Below, in pieces: positions 1 through 9,146 of a DNA stretch of 64,000 nucleotides; positions within the stretch are counted from its first letter, which is position 1; the number at the start of each line of letters is the position of its first letter. The stretch is taken from positions 744,001 to 808,000 of the forward strand of contig JADJJZ010000006.1 of the NCBI GenBank assembly GCA_016706255.1, written 5' to 3'. The notes under the pieces were generated by a model. It did no database searches. It was not told where the DNA came from and saw nothing but the letters and a program-made list of their open reading frames with translations. The DNA comes from Bacteroidota bacterium. Its GTDB lineage: Bacteria > Bacteroidota > Bacteroidia > Chitinophagales > BACL12. The position numbers and the translations under genes are program-made.

Positions 1-297
1 GGTGTTACTACTTATAAAATGCATCATGGTCACCGCGGTTGTAATCATCCTGTTAAAAATTTAATTACCGGATTAAGTGAAATAACAACTCAAAATCATG
101 GTTTTAGTATTAAGGAAGAAGATATGCGTGCATCTAAAAATATGGAAATAACACATATCAATTTAAATGATAATACTATCGAAGGATTTCGTTTAACAGA
201 TAAAAAAGCATTTAGTGTACAATACCATCCCGAAGCAACACCGGGACCACACGATGCACGTTATTTATTTGATGATTTCATAAAACTCATGAATTAA
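1..297 (+). CDS. carA: Carbamoyl-phosphate synthase small subunit, C-terminal part (5' end outside window)
   Basis: The frame is open from base 1, so this is the 3' end of a longer gene. The visible 98 residues contain the glutamine amidotransferase tail typical of CarA: GHRGCNHPV, a conserved stretch before the catalytic His/Glu, and QYHPEATPGPHD, whose His and Glu are the class I amidotransferase pair. The protein hydrolyses glutamine and passes ammonia to the large subunit (CarB) to make carbamoyl phosphate for arginine and pyrimidines. The nucleophilic Cys lies upstream of the window. The gene is followed by eno after about 60 bases, a carA-eno-ftsB order known in Bacteroidota. No base or codon oddity is seen. 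Confidence 0.93.
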   Translation, partial: GVTTYKMHHGHRGCNHPVKNLITGLSEITTQNHGFSIKEEDMRASKNMEITHINLNDNTIEGFRLTDKKAFSVQYHPEATPGPHDARYLFDDFIKLMN

Positions 298-323
298 AAA
301 ACCACTGTAAAAACACATCATAC

Positions 324-356
324 ATTACTCATTACTCATCACTCATAACTCATTCT
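324..356 (+). repeat. Tandem 7-bp repeat in the eno leader
   Basis: Four head-to-tail heptamers read ATTACTC, ATTACTC, ATCACTC, ATAACTC, followed by a partial ATTCT that abuts the eno start codon. The tract therefore makes up the whole ribosome-loading region of eno. It could vary in length by slippage without changing the reading frame of the protein. Confidence 0.85.
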
Positions 357-1640
357 ATGTCACATATCATTAACATTTTCGCAAGACAAATTTTAGATTC
401 ACGTGGAAACCCCACCGTTGAAGCAGAAGTAACTACTGAATTTGGTGCCATCGGCCGCGCTGCAGTTCCGTCAGGAGCAAGCACAGGTATACATGAAGCT
501 GCAGAATTACGCGATGAAGATCCGGATGTTTATCTCGGAAAAGGTGTATTAAAAGCAGTAGAAAATGTAAATGAAATTATTGCTACCGAACTGGAAGGTA
601 TGAACGTATATGATCAAAGTCATATCGACCGTTTAATGATTGAATTAGATGGCACACCAAATAAATCTAAATTAGGTGCAAATGCTATTCTTGCCGTTTC
701 TCTAGCCTGTGCAAAAGCTGCTGCAATTGAATTAAATGTTCCGTTGTTCAGATATGTTGGTGGTGTTAATGCAAATACATTGCCTGTTCCACTGATGAAT
801 ATTTTAAATGGTGGTGCACATGCAGATAATAAAATTGATTTTCAGGAATTTATGATTGCACCTGTTGGTGGTGACAATTTTTCTGATGCATTACGTATGG
901 GTGTTGAAGTATTTCATCACCTGAAAAAAATATTAAAAAATAAAGGTTACTCAACAAATGTTGGTGATGAAGGTGGATATGCACCGAATATTCAAACCAA
1001 TGAAGAAGCAATTGAAATTGTTTTAAAAGCAATTGAAAGTGCAGGCTACATTCCGGGTGAAGATATTGTTATTGCAATGGATGCAGCTGTGAGCGAATTA
1101 TATGATACGGCTTCAGGAATGTACATATTCAAAAAATCAGATGGCAGAAAATTGAGTTCAGAAGAAATGGTTGATTACTGGGCAACTTGGGTTAAAAAAT
1201 ATCCTATTGCTTCTATTGAAGATGGTTGTGCGGAAGACGACTGGACAGGTTGGAAATTAATGACCGATAAACTCGGCAGCAAAATTCAATTAGTTGGTGA
1301 CGATTTATTTGTTACCAATGTTAAACGATTGAATAAAGGAATTAAAGAAGGTATTGCCAATTCAATATTAGTTAAGGTAAATCAAATTGGTTCGCTTACC
1401 GAAACTTTACAAGCTGTTGATATGGCACATCGTGCACGTTACACATCAGTAATGAGTCACAGAAGTGGTGAAACTGAAGATACTACCATTGCTGATTTAG
1501 CAGTGGCTTTAAACTGCGGACAAATTAAAACAGGTTCAGCTTCAAGAAGCGACAGGATTGCAAAATATAACCAGTTGATTCGTATTGAAGAAGAACTAGG
1601 TGATTCTGCTATCTGGCCGGGCAATATTTTTTTGAAATAA
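357..1640 (+). CDS. eno: Enolase
   Basis: Full-length enolase (427 residues, the usual size) converting 2-phosphoglycerate to phosphoenolpyruvate in glycolysis, cytoplasmic. The N-terminal ILDSRGNPTVEAEV, the loop VPSGASTG, the metal and active-site region with KIDFQEFMIAP, the VGDDLFVTN strand carrying a metal-binding Asp, and the signature SHRSGETEDTTIADL near residue 365 are all present. The start follows a tandem heptamer repeat with no visible Shine-Dalgarno sequence. A strong hairpin terminator lies just downstream, so carA-eno may be one unit. Nothing suggests truncation. Confidence 0.98.
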   Translation: MSHIINIFARQILDSRGNPTVEAEVTTEFGAIGRAAVPSGASTGIHEAAELRDEDPDVYLGKGVLKAVENVNEIIATELEGMNVYDQSHIDRLMIELDGTPNKSKLGANAILAVSLACAKAAAIELNVPLFRYVGGVNANTLPVPLMNILNGGAHADNKIDFQEFMIAPVGGDNFSDALRMGVEVFHHLKKILKNKGYSTNVGDEGGYAPNIQTNEEAIEIVLKAIESAGYIPGEDIVIAMDAAVSELYDTASGMYIFKKSDGRKLSSEEMVDYWATWVKKYPIASIEDGCAEDDWTGWKLMTDKLGSKIQLVGDDLFVTNVKRLNKGIKEGIANSILVKVNQIGSLTETLQAVDMAHRARYTSVMSHRSGETEDTTIADLAVALNCGQIKTGSASRSDRIAKYNQLIRIEEELGDSAIWPGNIFLK

Positions 1641-1663
1641 GCCGGAAACGTTAAAATTTTAGG

Positions 1664-1708
1664 CCGTGTGGACTGTTTTGTAAACTATCCACACGGTTTT
1701 TTCTTTTT
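1664..1708 (+). terminator. Rho-independent terminator after eno
   Basis: Nine-bp perfect stem CCGTGTGGA / TCCACACGG (1664-1672 with 1688-1696) around a 15-base loop, followed by a T-rich run. It sits 24 bases after the eno stop codon. Confidence 0.85.
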
Positions 1709-1755
1709 TAAGCGTTTGTAGTAAGCTGCATGCATGTAACTTTATACTGTTAATT

Positions 1756-2079
1756 ATGGCGAAGAAAACTACATTTCGTGAAAGGTTAAAACAATGGACA
1801 GTTCCAACACTGCTGCTCAATAAGTATGTATTTACACTTTTTGTTTTTGGGGTTTGGATGACATTTTTCGATAGAAATAACTTTATTCGCCAGTATAATA
1901 GAATGCATGAGTTGAATACGGCAAAAGGGAAAATGTCGTATTATATCAAAGAAACCGAATTGGCAAATGAACAACTCTCCAAATTAAAATCAGATATGAA
2001 TGCCATCGAAAAATTTGCCCGGGAAGAATATTATATGAAAAAACCGGAAGAAGATGTGTTCGTTATTCTCGATAAATAA
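1756..2079 (+). CDS. ftsB: FtsB/DivIC family septum formation initiator
   Basis: A 107-residue bitopic protein. A basic N-terminus (residues 1-20) is followed by one membrane span (about 24-40, FTLFVFGVWMTFF), then a helical coiled-coil region rich in Leu/Glu/Lys and the family-typical ending AREEYYMKKPEEDVFVI. FtsB/DivIC proteins bridge FtsL and FtsQ/DivIB in the divisome at mid-cell. Placement right after eno is the conserved context of this family in many bacteria. A weak promoter-like TTTG-N18-TAACTTTA lies at 1715-1744. I am sure of the family, less so of the exact subunit name. Confidence 0.85.
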   Translation: MAKKTTFRERLKQWTVPTLLLNKYVFTLFVFGVWMTFFDRNNFIRQYNRMHELNTAKGKMSYYIKETELANEQLSKLKSDMNAIEKFAREEYYMKKPEEDVFVILDK

Positions 2080-2124
2080 TGTGTTTAAAACGCTAAGTTT
2101 CTAAAGTTAATTTGGATATATATT

Positions 2125-4254
2125 TTAATATCCACCCATAAATTTCCGTACAAACCATTCGATACTTAATAAAGTCAGTATCAAAAAAAATATCCATTTT
2201 AAATTTATTACCGATTGCGTTTTAATTATTTCCCGCATGACAGGCTTAGCTGCTGCACTTTGATTAATTATATCTGTTAATGAAGCTATTTGATCAGGAT
2301 AAACCATTTTGCCACCTGTTTGCACAGCAAGTTGATTTAATAAACGATGATCGGCAGTTGTGTTAATTGATTCTAATCGCAATGGACTAATACTAAAGGC
2401 GCCGTTATCTTTAAATTCTTTGCCATTGTAAACCACTTTGCCTTCATAGGTATAATTACCGGCAGGGAAAAACCCGGCATTCAAAGTGTAACTTTTATTG
2501 TTTTTAGAAAACTGAAAAGGAAAATCTTTGCCATCCTGATTTTTAATGGTTAATGTAACATCCGGTTCATTAATTAACTGATAACTATCATTATACAATT
2601 CAGCATCGAGTAATACCGGTTCGTTTTCGTTTATTACACTGCGCGCTTGATTTACGCGAAATTGTTTTTTATCGTTTTTAGTGCTTAAATATTGTAATGT
2701 TTTACTCACCAATTCATTGGTTGCATCCTGATTGGTATTTATCACATAATCATACAAGCGCCACTTCCAGATATTTTCTCCAAATAATATCGCTGTTTTA
2801 CTGCTGCCTGCGAGCGAATAAATTAATAACGGATTTTTAGTATTTACATTTCCGATTTTTTGATTCAAGATAGATTGTGACGCAGGCGAAACGGTGTATT
2901 GACCATAAGGTGCATTTAATGCCGGTAATTTTGGAAACAGCGAAATTGTTTTTTCTTCCAGATTAAACAGATTAAATACATTTTGATAATTTCCGGTTAC
3001 CTCATTAGCAGATTGTCCATTTGAATTTATACTTACCAGTGATTGCGCTTTGTTAAAAACATTTGTTGCCGTTTGATTACCCGTGATAAACCAGGTAGGA
3101 ATTTGTTTATTTTGGATTTCACTAATTAATGTTGGTATGGTATTTTTTGCAGATGGCAACTGATGTAAAATAATTACATCATAATCACTGCCCTGGCCTC
3201 TCCAGTCTGGCGCAAGCTGCACGGTAACATCGTAATTTTTATTCGATTCAATTGATTGGCGCAATGCATTTAAATCGGGATGCGGTGCATTGGCAAGAAT
3301 TAATATTTTTTGACGGGCATCTAAAACTTCAACAAAAATATCACGGGTATTATTAACAGTTGTGTGTTCTCCATCAATAGCTGAAACACGAACCTGATAA
3401 TGTTTTATACCGGGAGCGTCAGCATTAATTTCCCAATTGAGCGTGGTTGAAAAATTTTCTTCGTTTATGTTTATCGGTAGTTCACCAAGTGATTTAGTAT
3501 TGGTTGGTGTTATTTCTACAATACTTGCTTTTGTTCGGGCATCTTTACAAAAAATGGCTTCCAGCTCAGCAGTTACGACAAATTTATCGTTCAGGTAAAC
3601 AATATTATTATGTAGCACTCTGGTTATACGAATATCTTTTTTAGCAGTGGTATCGCCAAGGGCAATGGTATACATCGGAGCTCCTAAATCATTTTTAATA
3701 TATACGGGATTACTACCTGTATTATAAATGCCATCGCTCGCCAGAATAATGGCACCTACATTTAAATTTTCATATAAATTATTAATCGACGTAAGTGCTG
3801 TTGAAATGTCGGTTGATTTTTCACTGTAGTTCAACGAATCAAAACCTTCCTGCAATGTATTGCCAAAAGTGTAAGTGCGAACCTCAAATTTATCATCCAG
3901 CGATTTATAAAGGTTGTCCAGTTTTTCACGGTAAGCTGCAGCATCGCCAACAACAGATTTAATACTACTTGAATTATCCTGAACAATAACCACAACCGGT
4001 TTTTCGGTTTCATTTAATCTCGATTTCAAATAAGGATTCAGCAGTAAAAAGGCAATAATAAACACAGCTAAAAAACGAATTGCCGAAAGTGCACGTAGCC
4101 ACCATTTATTTTGGAGGGCATCCTTCATTTTTTTTTCGCGGAAATACATTCCGCCGGCATATAACAATGCACCTGCTAAACAAAGCAGCCAAAACCATGA
4201 TGGATAATCAGTAAACAGTTGAAAATTCATGCCGTTGCGAATATACAATGACAA
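2125..4254 (-). CDS. VWA-like membrane protein, Bacteroidota family
   Basis: A 709-residue protein with two N-terminal membrane spans (about 15-32 and 53-72), a long extracytoplasmic part and a final span (about 690-705, WIFFLILTLLSIEWFV). Just after the second span comes VVVIVQDNSSS, a von Willebrand A beginning with a MIDAS-like DxSxS. The middle is made of Ig-like and Rossmann-like stretches, as in large Bacteroidota proteins annotated as VWA or glutamine-amidotransferase-like. It resembles members of BatA/BatB-type clusters, but no MoxR or Bat neighbours are present. Its stop is convergent with ftsB. Specific function is unknown. Confidence 0.7.
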   Translation of the reverse strand: MSLYIRNGMNFQLFTDYPSWFWLLCLAGALLYAGGMYFREKKMKDALQNKWWLRALSAIRFLAVFIIAFLLLNPYLKSRLNETEKPVVVIVQDNSSSIKSVVGDAAAYREKLDNLYKSLDDKFEVRTYTFGNTLQEGFDSLNYSEKSTDISTALTSINNLYENLNVGAIILASDGIYNTGSNPVYIKNDLGAPMYTIALGDTTAKKDIRITRVLHNNIVYLNDKFVVTAELEAIFCKDARTKASIVEITPTNTKSLGELPININEENFSTTLNWEINADAPGIKHYQVRVSAIDGEHTTVNNTRDIFVEVLDARQKILILANAPHPDLNALRQSIESNKNYDVTVQLAPDWRGQGSDYDVIILHQLPSAKNTIPTLISEIQNKQIPTWFITGNQTATNVFNKAQSLVSINSNGQSANEVTGNYQNVFNLFNLEEKTISLFPKLPALNAPYGQYTVSPASQSILNQKIGNVNTKNPLLIYSLAGSSKTAILFGENIWKWRLYDYVINTNQDATNELVSKTLQYLSTKNDKKQFRVNQARSVINENEPVLLDAELYNDSYQLINEPDVTLTIKNQDGKDFPFQFSKNNKSYTLNAGFFPAGNYTYEGKVVYNGKEFKDNGAFSISPLRLESINTTADHRLLNQLAVQTGGKMVYPDQIASLTDIINQSAAAKPVMREIIKTQSVINLKWIFFLILTLLSIEWFVRKFMGGY

Positions 4255-4350
4255 AACGAGTAAGCGGTAGTAAAACTGATACAGGGCCTCAGTTAAATTT
4301 CGTTACCATTTAGGTAATAATAGAATATTAATGCAGGGGAGTGGTGAAAA

Positions 4351-5097
4351 TCAGGTATGTAAAGCACCACAAACACTTAAAACCTGACCTGTAACATAAC
4401 TGCTCATGTCACTTGCTAAAAATAAAGCAACATCAGCAACTTCACTGCCTTTTCCAAAACGACCCAGCGGTATAGATTTAAAGTAGTTTTGTTTTAATTC
4501 TTCAGGTAATTCTCCGGTCATATCGGTTTCAATAAACCCCGGTGCAATTGCATTACAACGAATATTTCTTGAACCAACTTCTTTGGCAATCGATTTAGTA
4601 AATCCTATTATTCCTGCTTTTGATGCAGCATAATTAGCTTGACCGGCCTGACCAATTAATCCAACAATTGACGAAACATTGATAATACTGCCTTTGCGCG
4701 CCTTCATCATTGGTTTAATGGCGAATTTTGTCAAATTGAAAACAGATTTCAGGTTTATATCAATTACAGCATCCCAATCTTGTTCGCTCATGCGTAACAT
4801 GAGGTTATCTTTAGTGATACCGGCATTATTAACTACTACATCTAATGCATTAAAATCGGCCATCACATCATTAATTAACTGTTCAGCTTCAGCATAATTA
4901 CCTGCATTACTTTTATACCCTTTTGCTTTTATACCAAATCCATTGAGCTTTTCTTCAAGTGCTAATGCTTTGGCTTCACTGCTTAAGTAAGTAAATGCAA
5001 TATTTGCTCCTGCTTCTGCAAATCTGATGGCAATTGCTTCACCAATTCCACGTGAGGCGCCGGTAATAAGTGCAGTTTTATTTTCAAGTAATTTCAT
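4351..5097 (-). CDS. fabG: 3-oxoacyl-[acyl-carrier-protein] reductase
   Basis: Short-chain dehydrogenase that reduces 3-oxoacyl-ACP with NADPH in fatty-acid elongation. The cofactor motif TGASRGIG lies near the N-terminus, NNAG around residue 90, and the catalytic Ser plus YAASK motif around 138-155. PGFIETDMT and the C-terminal ASDMSSYVTGQVLSVCGA(L) are typical of FabG. I start it at MKLLENKTALITG (5097), giving 248 residues, rather than five codons upstream, because family members begin directly before the Rossmann strand. It shares the strand with sucD upstream but a 79-bp gap separates them. Confidence 0.92.
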   Translation of the reverse strand: MKLLENKTALITGASRGIGEAIAIRFAEAGANIAFTYLSSEAKALALEEKLNGFGIKAKGYKSNAGNYAEAEQLINDVMADFNALDVVVNNAGITKDNLMLRMSEQDWDAVIDINLKSVFNLTKFAIKPMMKARKGSIINVSSIVGLIGQAGQANYAASKAGIIGFTKSIAKEVGSRNIRCNAIAPGFIETDMTGELPEELKQNYFKSIPLGRFGKGSEVADVALFLASDMSSYVTGQVLSVCGALHT

Positions 5098-5176
5098 GAC
5101 AAGGTTTTTCAAATGTTTACGCTAAAACAACGTACTGTTATTTTTTGCCGGAATGAATATCTCCCCCAAAAAAAAA

Positions 5177-6058
5177 TTAAACCAGCTGACCTTTAATTGC
5201 TTTGGCCATCATTTCACCTAAAATTGCAGGGCTGTCGCAAACGTGAATGCCACAGTTGCGCATAATTTCCATTTTTGCCGCTGCAGTATCATCTTTTCCG
5301 CCAACAATAGCGCCTGCGTGGCCCATTGTGCGGCCTTTTGGAGCTGTTTGGCCTGCAATAAAACCAACTACAGGTTTTGTGCCATGTGCTTTAATCCAGT
5401 TAGCAGCATGAGCTTCCATAGTTCCACCAATTTCACCAATCAGGATAATACCTTCGGTTTCATCATCAGCCATTAATAATTGAATCGCATCTAAAGTTGT
5501 AGTTCCCGGAACCGGGTCGCCTCCAATACCGATACAAGTGCTTTGACCCATACCGGCTTTAGTAACCTGATCAACAGCCTCATAAGTTAATGTTCCTGAA
5601 CGGGAAACAATACCAATATGGCCTTTTTTATGAATAAAGCCCGGCATAATGCCCACTTTAGCTTCTTCCGGTGTTATGATGCCCGGACAGTTAGGGCCTA
5701 TTAAGCGGCAATCTTTGTTGCTGATATATGCTTTTACCTTGATCATATCCTGAACAGGAATACCTTCAGTAATAGCAACTATAACTTTAATTCCGGCATC
5801 AGCGGCTTCCATAATGGCATCAGCGGCAAATGCAGGTGGTACAAATATGATGGTCGTATTAGCACCTTCTTTTTTTACAGCATCTTCAACTGTATTAAAC
5901 ACAGGACGGTCGAGGTGCTTATTGCCACCTTTGTCCGGTGTAACCCCGCCTACTACGTTTGTGCCGTAAGCAATCATTTGTTCAGCATGAAATGTGCCTT
6001 CTTTTCCGGTGAATCCCTGTACAATTACACGGGAATATTTTCCTACTAATACGCTCAT
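5177..6058 (-). CDS. sucD: Succinyl-CoA synthetase (ADP-forming) alpha subunit
   Basis: A 293-residue protein of standard length. It has the CoA-binding Rossmann domain at the start (VQGFTGKEGTFHAEQM), the central IGPNCPGIITP, SRSGTLTYE, and the phosphohistidine loop GRTMGHAGAIVGG near residue 245. It forms succinate and nucleotide triphosphate from succinyl-CoA in the TCA cycle together with SucC, which is not in this window. Separation from sucC is common in Bacteroidota. A TATCTTCG element lies just upstream of the start and suggests a very short leader. Confidence 0.97.
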   Translation of the reverse strand: MSVLVGKYSRVIVQGFTGKEGTFHAEQMIAYGTNVVGGVTPDKGGNKHLDRPVFNTVEDAVKKEGANTTIIFVPPAFAADAIMEAADAGIKVIVAITEGIPVQDMIKVKAYISNKDCRLIGPNCPGIITPEEAKVGIMPGFIHKKGHIGIVSRSGTLTYEAVDQVTKAGMGQSTCIGIGGDPVPGTTTLDAIQLLMADDETEGIILIGEIGGTMEAHAANWIKAHGTKPVVGFIAGQTAPKGRTMGHAGAIVGGKDDTAAAKMEIMRNCGIHVCDSPAILGEMMAKAIKGQLV

Positions 6059-6062
6059 GGTG

Positions 6063-6070
6063 CGAAGATA
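6063..6070 (-). promoter_or_regulatory. Promoter -7-like element before sucD
   Basis: On the minus strand the bases read TATCTTCG, one mismatch from the Bacteroidota -7 consensus TAnnTTTG, ending 4 bases before the sucD start. No clear -33 TTTG is seen 19-20 bases upstream, so support is limited. If used, the transcript would have almost no leader. Confidence 0.35.
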
Positions 6071-6116
6071 AAATGAATTTGTTTATTCTGGCAGGTAAAA
6101 TTAACCCTTGTGAAAA

Positions 6117-7481
6117 TTATTCAACAAAAATTAAGCTGCTGAACACATTTTCAGCATTTTTCACCTTTATTACATAACATCCTGCAGCAAAACCGGACAT
6201 ATTAATGGTAGTACTATTACATGCAGGTTGGGTATAGATAATATTTCCTCGCATATCTGATACTATAATATCCGCCTGTATACCTTTTTGTAATTCCACA
6301 AAAACCCGGTCATGTGTTGGGTTTGGATAGATTAAGATATTAGTAGCATCGTAATCCTTCACAGGAATATCAGGATATTGGTAAACAGCAAAATTTTCGG
6401 CAGGAACACCACCTGCTGAAGAAAAACTACCGGCTACTAAAATGCCATTTTGATATGCTATAACTGCTTCTATTTCTCCGGTTACTCCGCCTTCCAAAAT
6501 GTCGATAGTAGTTCCATCATATGCAAGGATACTTCCTGCGGCATTCGTAACACCATCAATTATGAGTTGGTCGAAACCGCCTGTAATAAATAGGTTTCCA
6601 TTAAAAACACGTAGTGTATGCACAAATTCATGCAGACCGGTTATCTCATAAGCAAGGTCGAAGCCAGGGTTTACCCATTCCGTGCCATTCCATTTTGCAA
6701 TACATCCTAAAGTTGTGGTGCCACTCAGAGTGAATTCACCACCCGCATATAATTCACCATTATATGCACAAACTGCATAAACCGATTTATTAAATCCGGC
6801 ACCTAATGCATGCCATGTTGTGCCATCCCATCGGGCAATACCATTTACAATTGTTCCGCCTGCCTTATAAAAATTACCGGCCACAATTAAATCGCCATCA
6901 AAAATTGTCATGTTGTGCGGGTATAAAATTGATGGCATACCGGGAATAAATTCAGTGAGTCCGTCACCTAATGGTAACCAGTTTGTGCCATCCCATTGCA
7001 TAATGCCATTTACTACAACATCTCCAGCAATATCAAAATCGCCACTGGCAATAACTTTTCCATCATATTCAATGATGTCGTAAATAGATGCATTTTTCGG
7101 AAAACCCGGACCCGGATTATTTTGAAAAACACCGTTGCCAACTTTTGACCATGTACTGCCATTGTATGTGTACACATAGTTTGAATCGGTAGTAAACTGA
7201 TATAGTGCTGCGTATAGTTGTCCGTTCAGGGAATCGATTGCGTGGCCTTCCTGTGCAAAGGTGGTGCCAACAGAATTCCAGTTACTGCCATCCCAGCCTG
7301 CAACAAAAGCGGCATCTGCATCACAAACGGTATGAAAAAATCCGGTGCTGAAAATGGTGTCGTTGTATTTCGCAAAATCAACTACAAATCCGTCGGTATT
7401 ACCCGAGCAAAATGTTGACCACTGTGCATGTATTCGAGTGTGAATCAATAAGCAACAAAACAGAAGTAATCGTATTTTCAT
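6117..7481 (-). CDS. Secreted beta-propeller-like repeat protein with type IX sorting domain
   Basis: A 454-residue protein with a signal peptide (residues 1-19, ending HA-Q). The body holds six or seven repeats of about 45-55 residues built on the pattern NGxxWxxLG...VxxxxGxLYAGGxF and WDGTTWHALG, resembling Kelch or delta-60 type propeller blades. The last 80 residues (YPNPTHDRVFVEL...GCYVIKVKN) are a type A C-terminal sorting domain that directs export by the type IX secretion system and attachment to or release from the surface. Substrate and role are not recognisable. It is the last gene of the minus-strand block that includes mlaE and mlaF, but a 76-bp gap makes operon membership uncertain. 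Confidence 0.8.
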   Translation of the reverse strand: MKIRLLLFCCLLIHTRIHAQWSTFCSGNTDGFVVDFAKYNDTIFSTGFFHTVCDADAAFVAGWDGSNWNSVGTTFAQEGHAIDSLNGQLYAALYQFTTDSNYVYTYNGSTWSKVGNGVFQNNPGPGFPKNASIYDIIEYDGKVIASGDFDIAGDVVVNGIMQWDGTNWLPLGDGLTEFIPGMPSILYPHNMTIFDGDLIVAGNFYKAGGTIVNGIARWDGTTWHALGAGFNKSVYAVCAYNGELYAGGEFTLSGTTTLGCIAKWNGTEWVNPGFDLAYEITGLHEFVHTLRVFNGNLFITGGFDQLIIDGVTNAAGSILAYDGTTIDILEGGVTGEIEAVIAYQNGILVAGSFSSAGGVPAENFAVYQYPDIPVKDYDATNILIYPNPTHDRVFVELQKGIQADIIVSDMRGNIIYTQPACNSTTINMSGFAAGCYVIKVKNAENVFSSLIFVE

Positions 7482-7557
7482 AATACAATTTTAACGGTAA
7501 TATTAAATAAATGCAAAAAGTAAAATGTAAGTGTTTTGTCAGAAAACGTTGAGCCAA

Positions 7558-8334
7558 TTATTTATCTCTGGCAATTTTTTCTTTGAGGGCATCGCGCGCA
7601 TCCCGCAAAAAGTCGCTGGCGAAAATGAATGAATTCAGATTGTCATCCTGAACATCTAATATTTGTGTTTTATCTCCTTCCCAATCTTTCACACCTTTAT
7701 AAAGGAAAACTATTTTTTCACCAATTTCCATCACACTATTCATATCATGGGTATTGATGATGGTAGTCATATTAAACTCATGGGTAATTTCACTAATTAA
7801 ATCATCAATTACAATTGATGTTCGCGGGTCGAGACCGGAGTTTGGTTCATCACAAAATAAATATTTCGGATTGAGCACAATTGCTCTTGCAATACCAACC
7901 CGTTTTTTCATACCACCTGAAATTTCTCCCGGGAATTTTTTATTTGCACCGGAAAGATTAACACGTTCGAGACAAAAATTTACACGGTCTAATTTTTCCT
8001 TTTTTGTGGCATTACTAAACATGTTCAATGGCAACATTATATTTTCTTCTACTGTCATTGAATCAAATAAAGCAGAACCCTGAAATAACATACCAATTTC
8101 GCGGCGCAGATTTTTTTGTGCTTCGCGATTTAAATCAAAAAAATCACGCCCGTTAAAGTAAACTTTACCCGCATCCGGTGTAATTAATCCGGTCATGATT
8201 TTCATTAAAACTGTTTTTCCCGATCCGCTGATACCTATAACCAGATTGGTTTTGCCGGCTTCAAATACGGTTGATACATCGGTTAATACCCGTTGCTCGC
8301 CAAATGATTTTGTGATATTGGTTATTTCAATCAT
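7558..8334 (-). CDS. ABC transporter ATPase, MlaF-like phospholipid transporter
   Basis: A 258-residue ATPase with Walker A GISGSGKT, the ABC signature ISGGMKKRVGIARAI and Walker B YLFCDEPNSGLDP, followed by the switch His (NTHDM). The KKR form of the signature and the pairing with an MlaE permease mark it as the MlaF type, which drives lipid transport between the outer and inner membranes. I start it at MIEITNITKSFG; this ATG overlaps the mlaE stop in the sequence ATGA (8331-8334), implying translational coupling. A longer reading with 16 extra residues is possible but lies inside mlaE. Confidence 0.9.
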   Translation of the reverse strand: MIEITNITKSFGEQRVLTDVSTVFEAGKTNLVIGISGSGKTVLMKIMTGLITPDAGKVYFNGRDFFDLNREAQKNLRREIGMLFQGSALFDSMTVEENIMLPLNMFSNATKKEKLDRVNFCLERVNLSGANKKFPGEISGGMKKRVGIARAIVLNPKYLFCDEPNSGLDPRTSIVIDDLISEITHEFNMTTIINTHDMNSVMEIGEKIVFLYKGVKDWEGDKTQILDVQDDNLNSFIFASDFLRDARDALKEKIARDK

Positions 8335-9083
8335 AAGAGAAGGGATGCAATTACATAATCGGCTAACAATACAAAAATACAACTGTAAACTACGGCTTGT
8401 GTACTTGCTTTTCCAATTTCAACAGAGCCACCTTTTACATAATATCCCATATAACAGGAAATGGATGAAACAATAAATGAAAATGTAAATGATTTGATAA
8501 ACATTAATTGTACATCAAATGGATCAAATAACATTCTGATACCGCGAATATAATCTTCAGTTGAATAATAACTGGATAATGACGTAGCAATAAATCCACC
8601 CATAATTCCGGAGTAAGCAGCAATTGCTACTAACAATGGAATGGTAATTACGGCAGCAATTATACGCGTTGCAATTAAATAACTTTCGGTATTTACGCCC
8701 ATAATTTCCAGCGCATCTATTTGTTCAGTTACGCGCATGGAACCTAATTCGGATGCTAAATTTGAGCCTACTTTTCCCGCAAGAATTAATGCGGTAAAAG
8801 TCGGTGCTAATTCAAATACAATGGTATTTCTTACAATCAATCCAATATATGACGATGGAACAAACGGGGTTCCGTACAACTGATAAGCAGTTTGAACGGC
8901 TGTTACCGCGCCTATAAAAATGGAAACCAATAAAACAATAAATGCTGAACCTACACCGATATCATTCATTTGCCTGAATAATTCACGCCAGTACATTTCC
9001 CAGCGGGCAGGCCTCGAAAACATCCGCCTGATCATTATCAGGAATTTGCCCAGGTGATTAAACAGGTTAAACTCAAGTTTCAT
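8331..9083 (-). CDS. MlaE-family ABC transporter permease
   Basis: A 250-residue integral membrane protein with five to six predicted spans. It carries the MlaE/YrbE signature ELGSMRVTEQIDALEIMGV in the cytoplasmic loop, followed by the conserved YLIATRIIAAVITIPLL. In characterised Mla systems the MlaE dimer forms the lipid path, MlaF gives energy and an MCE protein (MlaD) binds lipid. No MCE gene is visible next to this pair, so it may be encoded elsewhere. The stop overlaps the mlaF start. Confidence 0.92.
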   Translation of the reverse strand: MKLEFNLFNHLGKFLIMIRRMFSRPARWEMYWRELFRQMNDIGVGSAFIVLLVSIFIGAVTAVQTAYQLYGTPFVPSSYIGLIVRNTIVFELAPTFTALILAGKVGSNLASELGSMRVTEQIDALEIMGVNTESYLIATRIIAAVITIPLLVAIAAYSGIMGGFIATSLSSYYSTEDYIRGIRMLFDPFDVQLMFIKSFTFSFIVSSISCYMGYYVKGGSVEIGKASTQAVVYSCIFVLLADYVIASLLL

Positions 9084-9146
9084 TGTTGTAAAATTATAAT
9101 TTTAGTGTCAAGTAACTGCTATTGCAGCCAATAAAAAATAATTTGC

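Noticed and set aside
324..356. CRISPR-like repeat array
   Set aside because: Units of 7 bp are contiguous with no spacers, and no cas genes are present.
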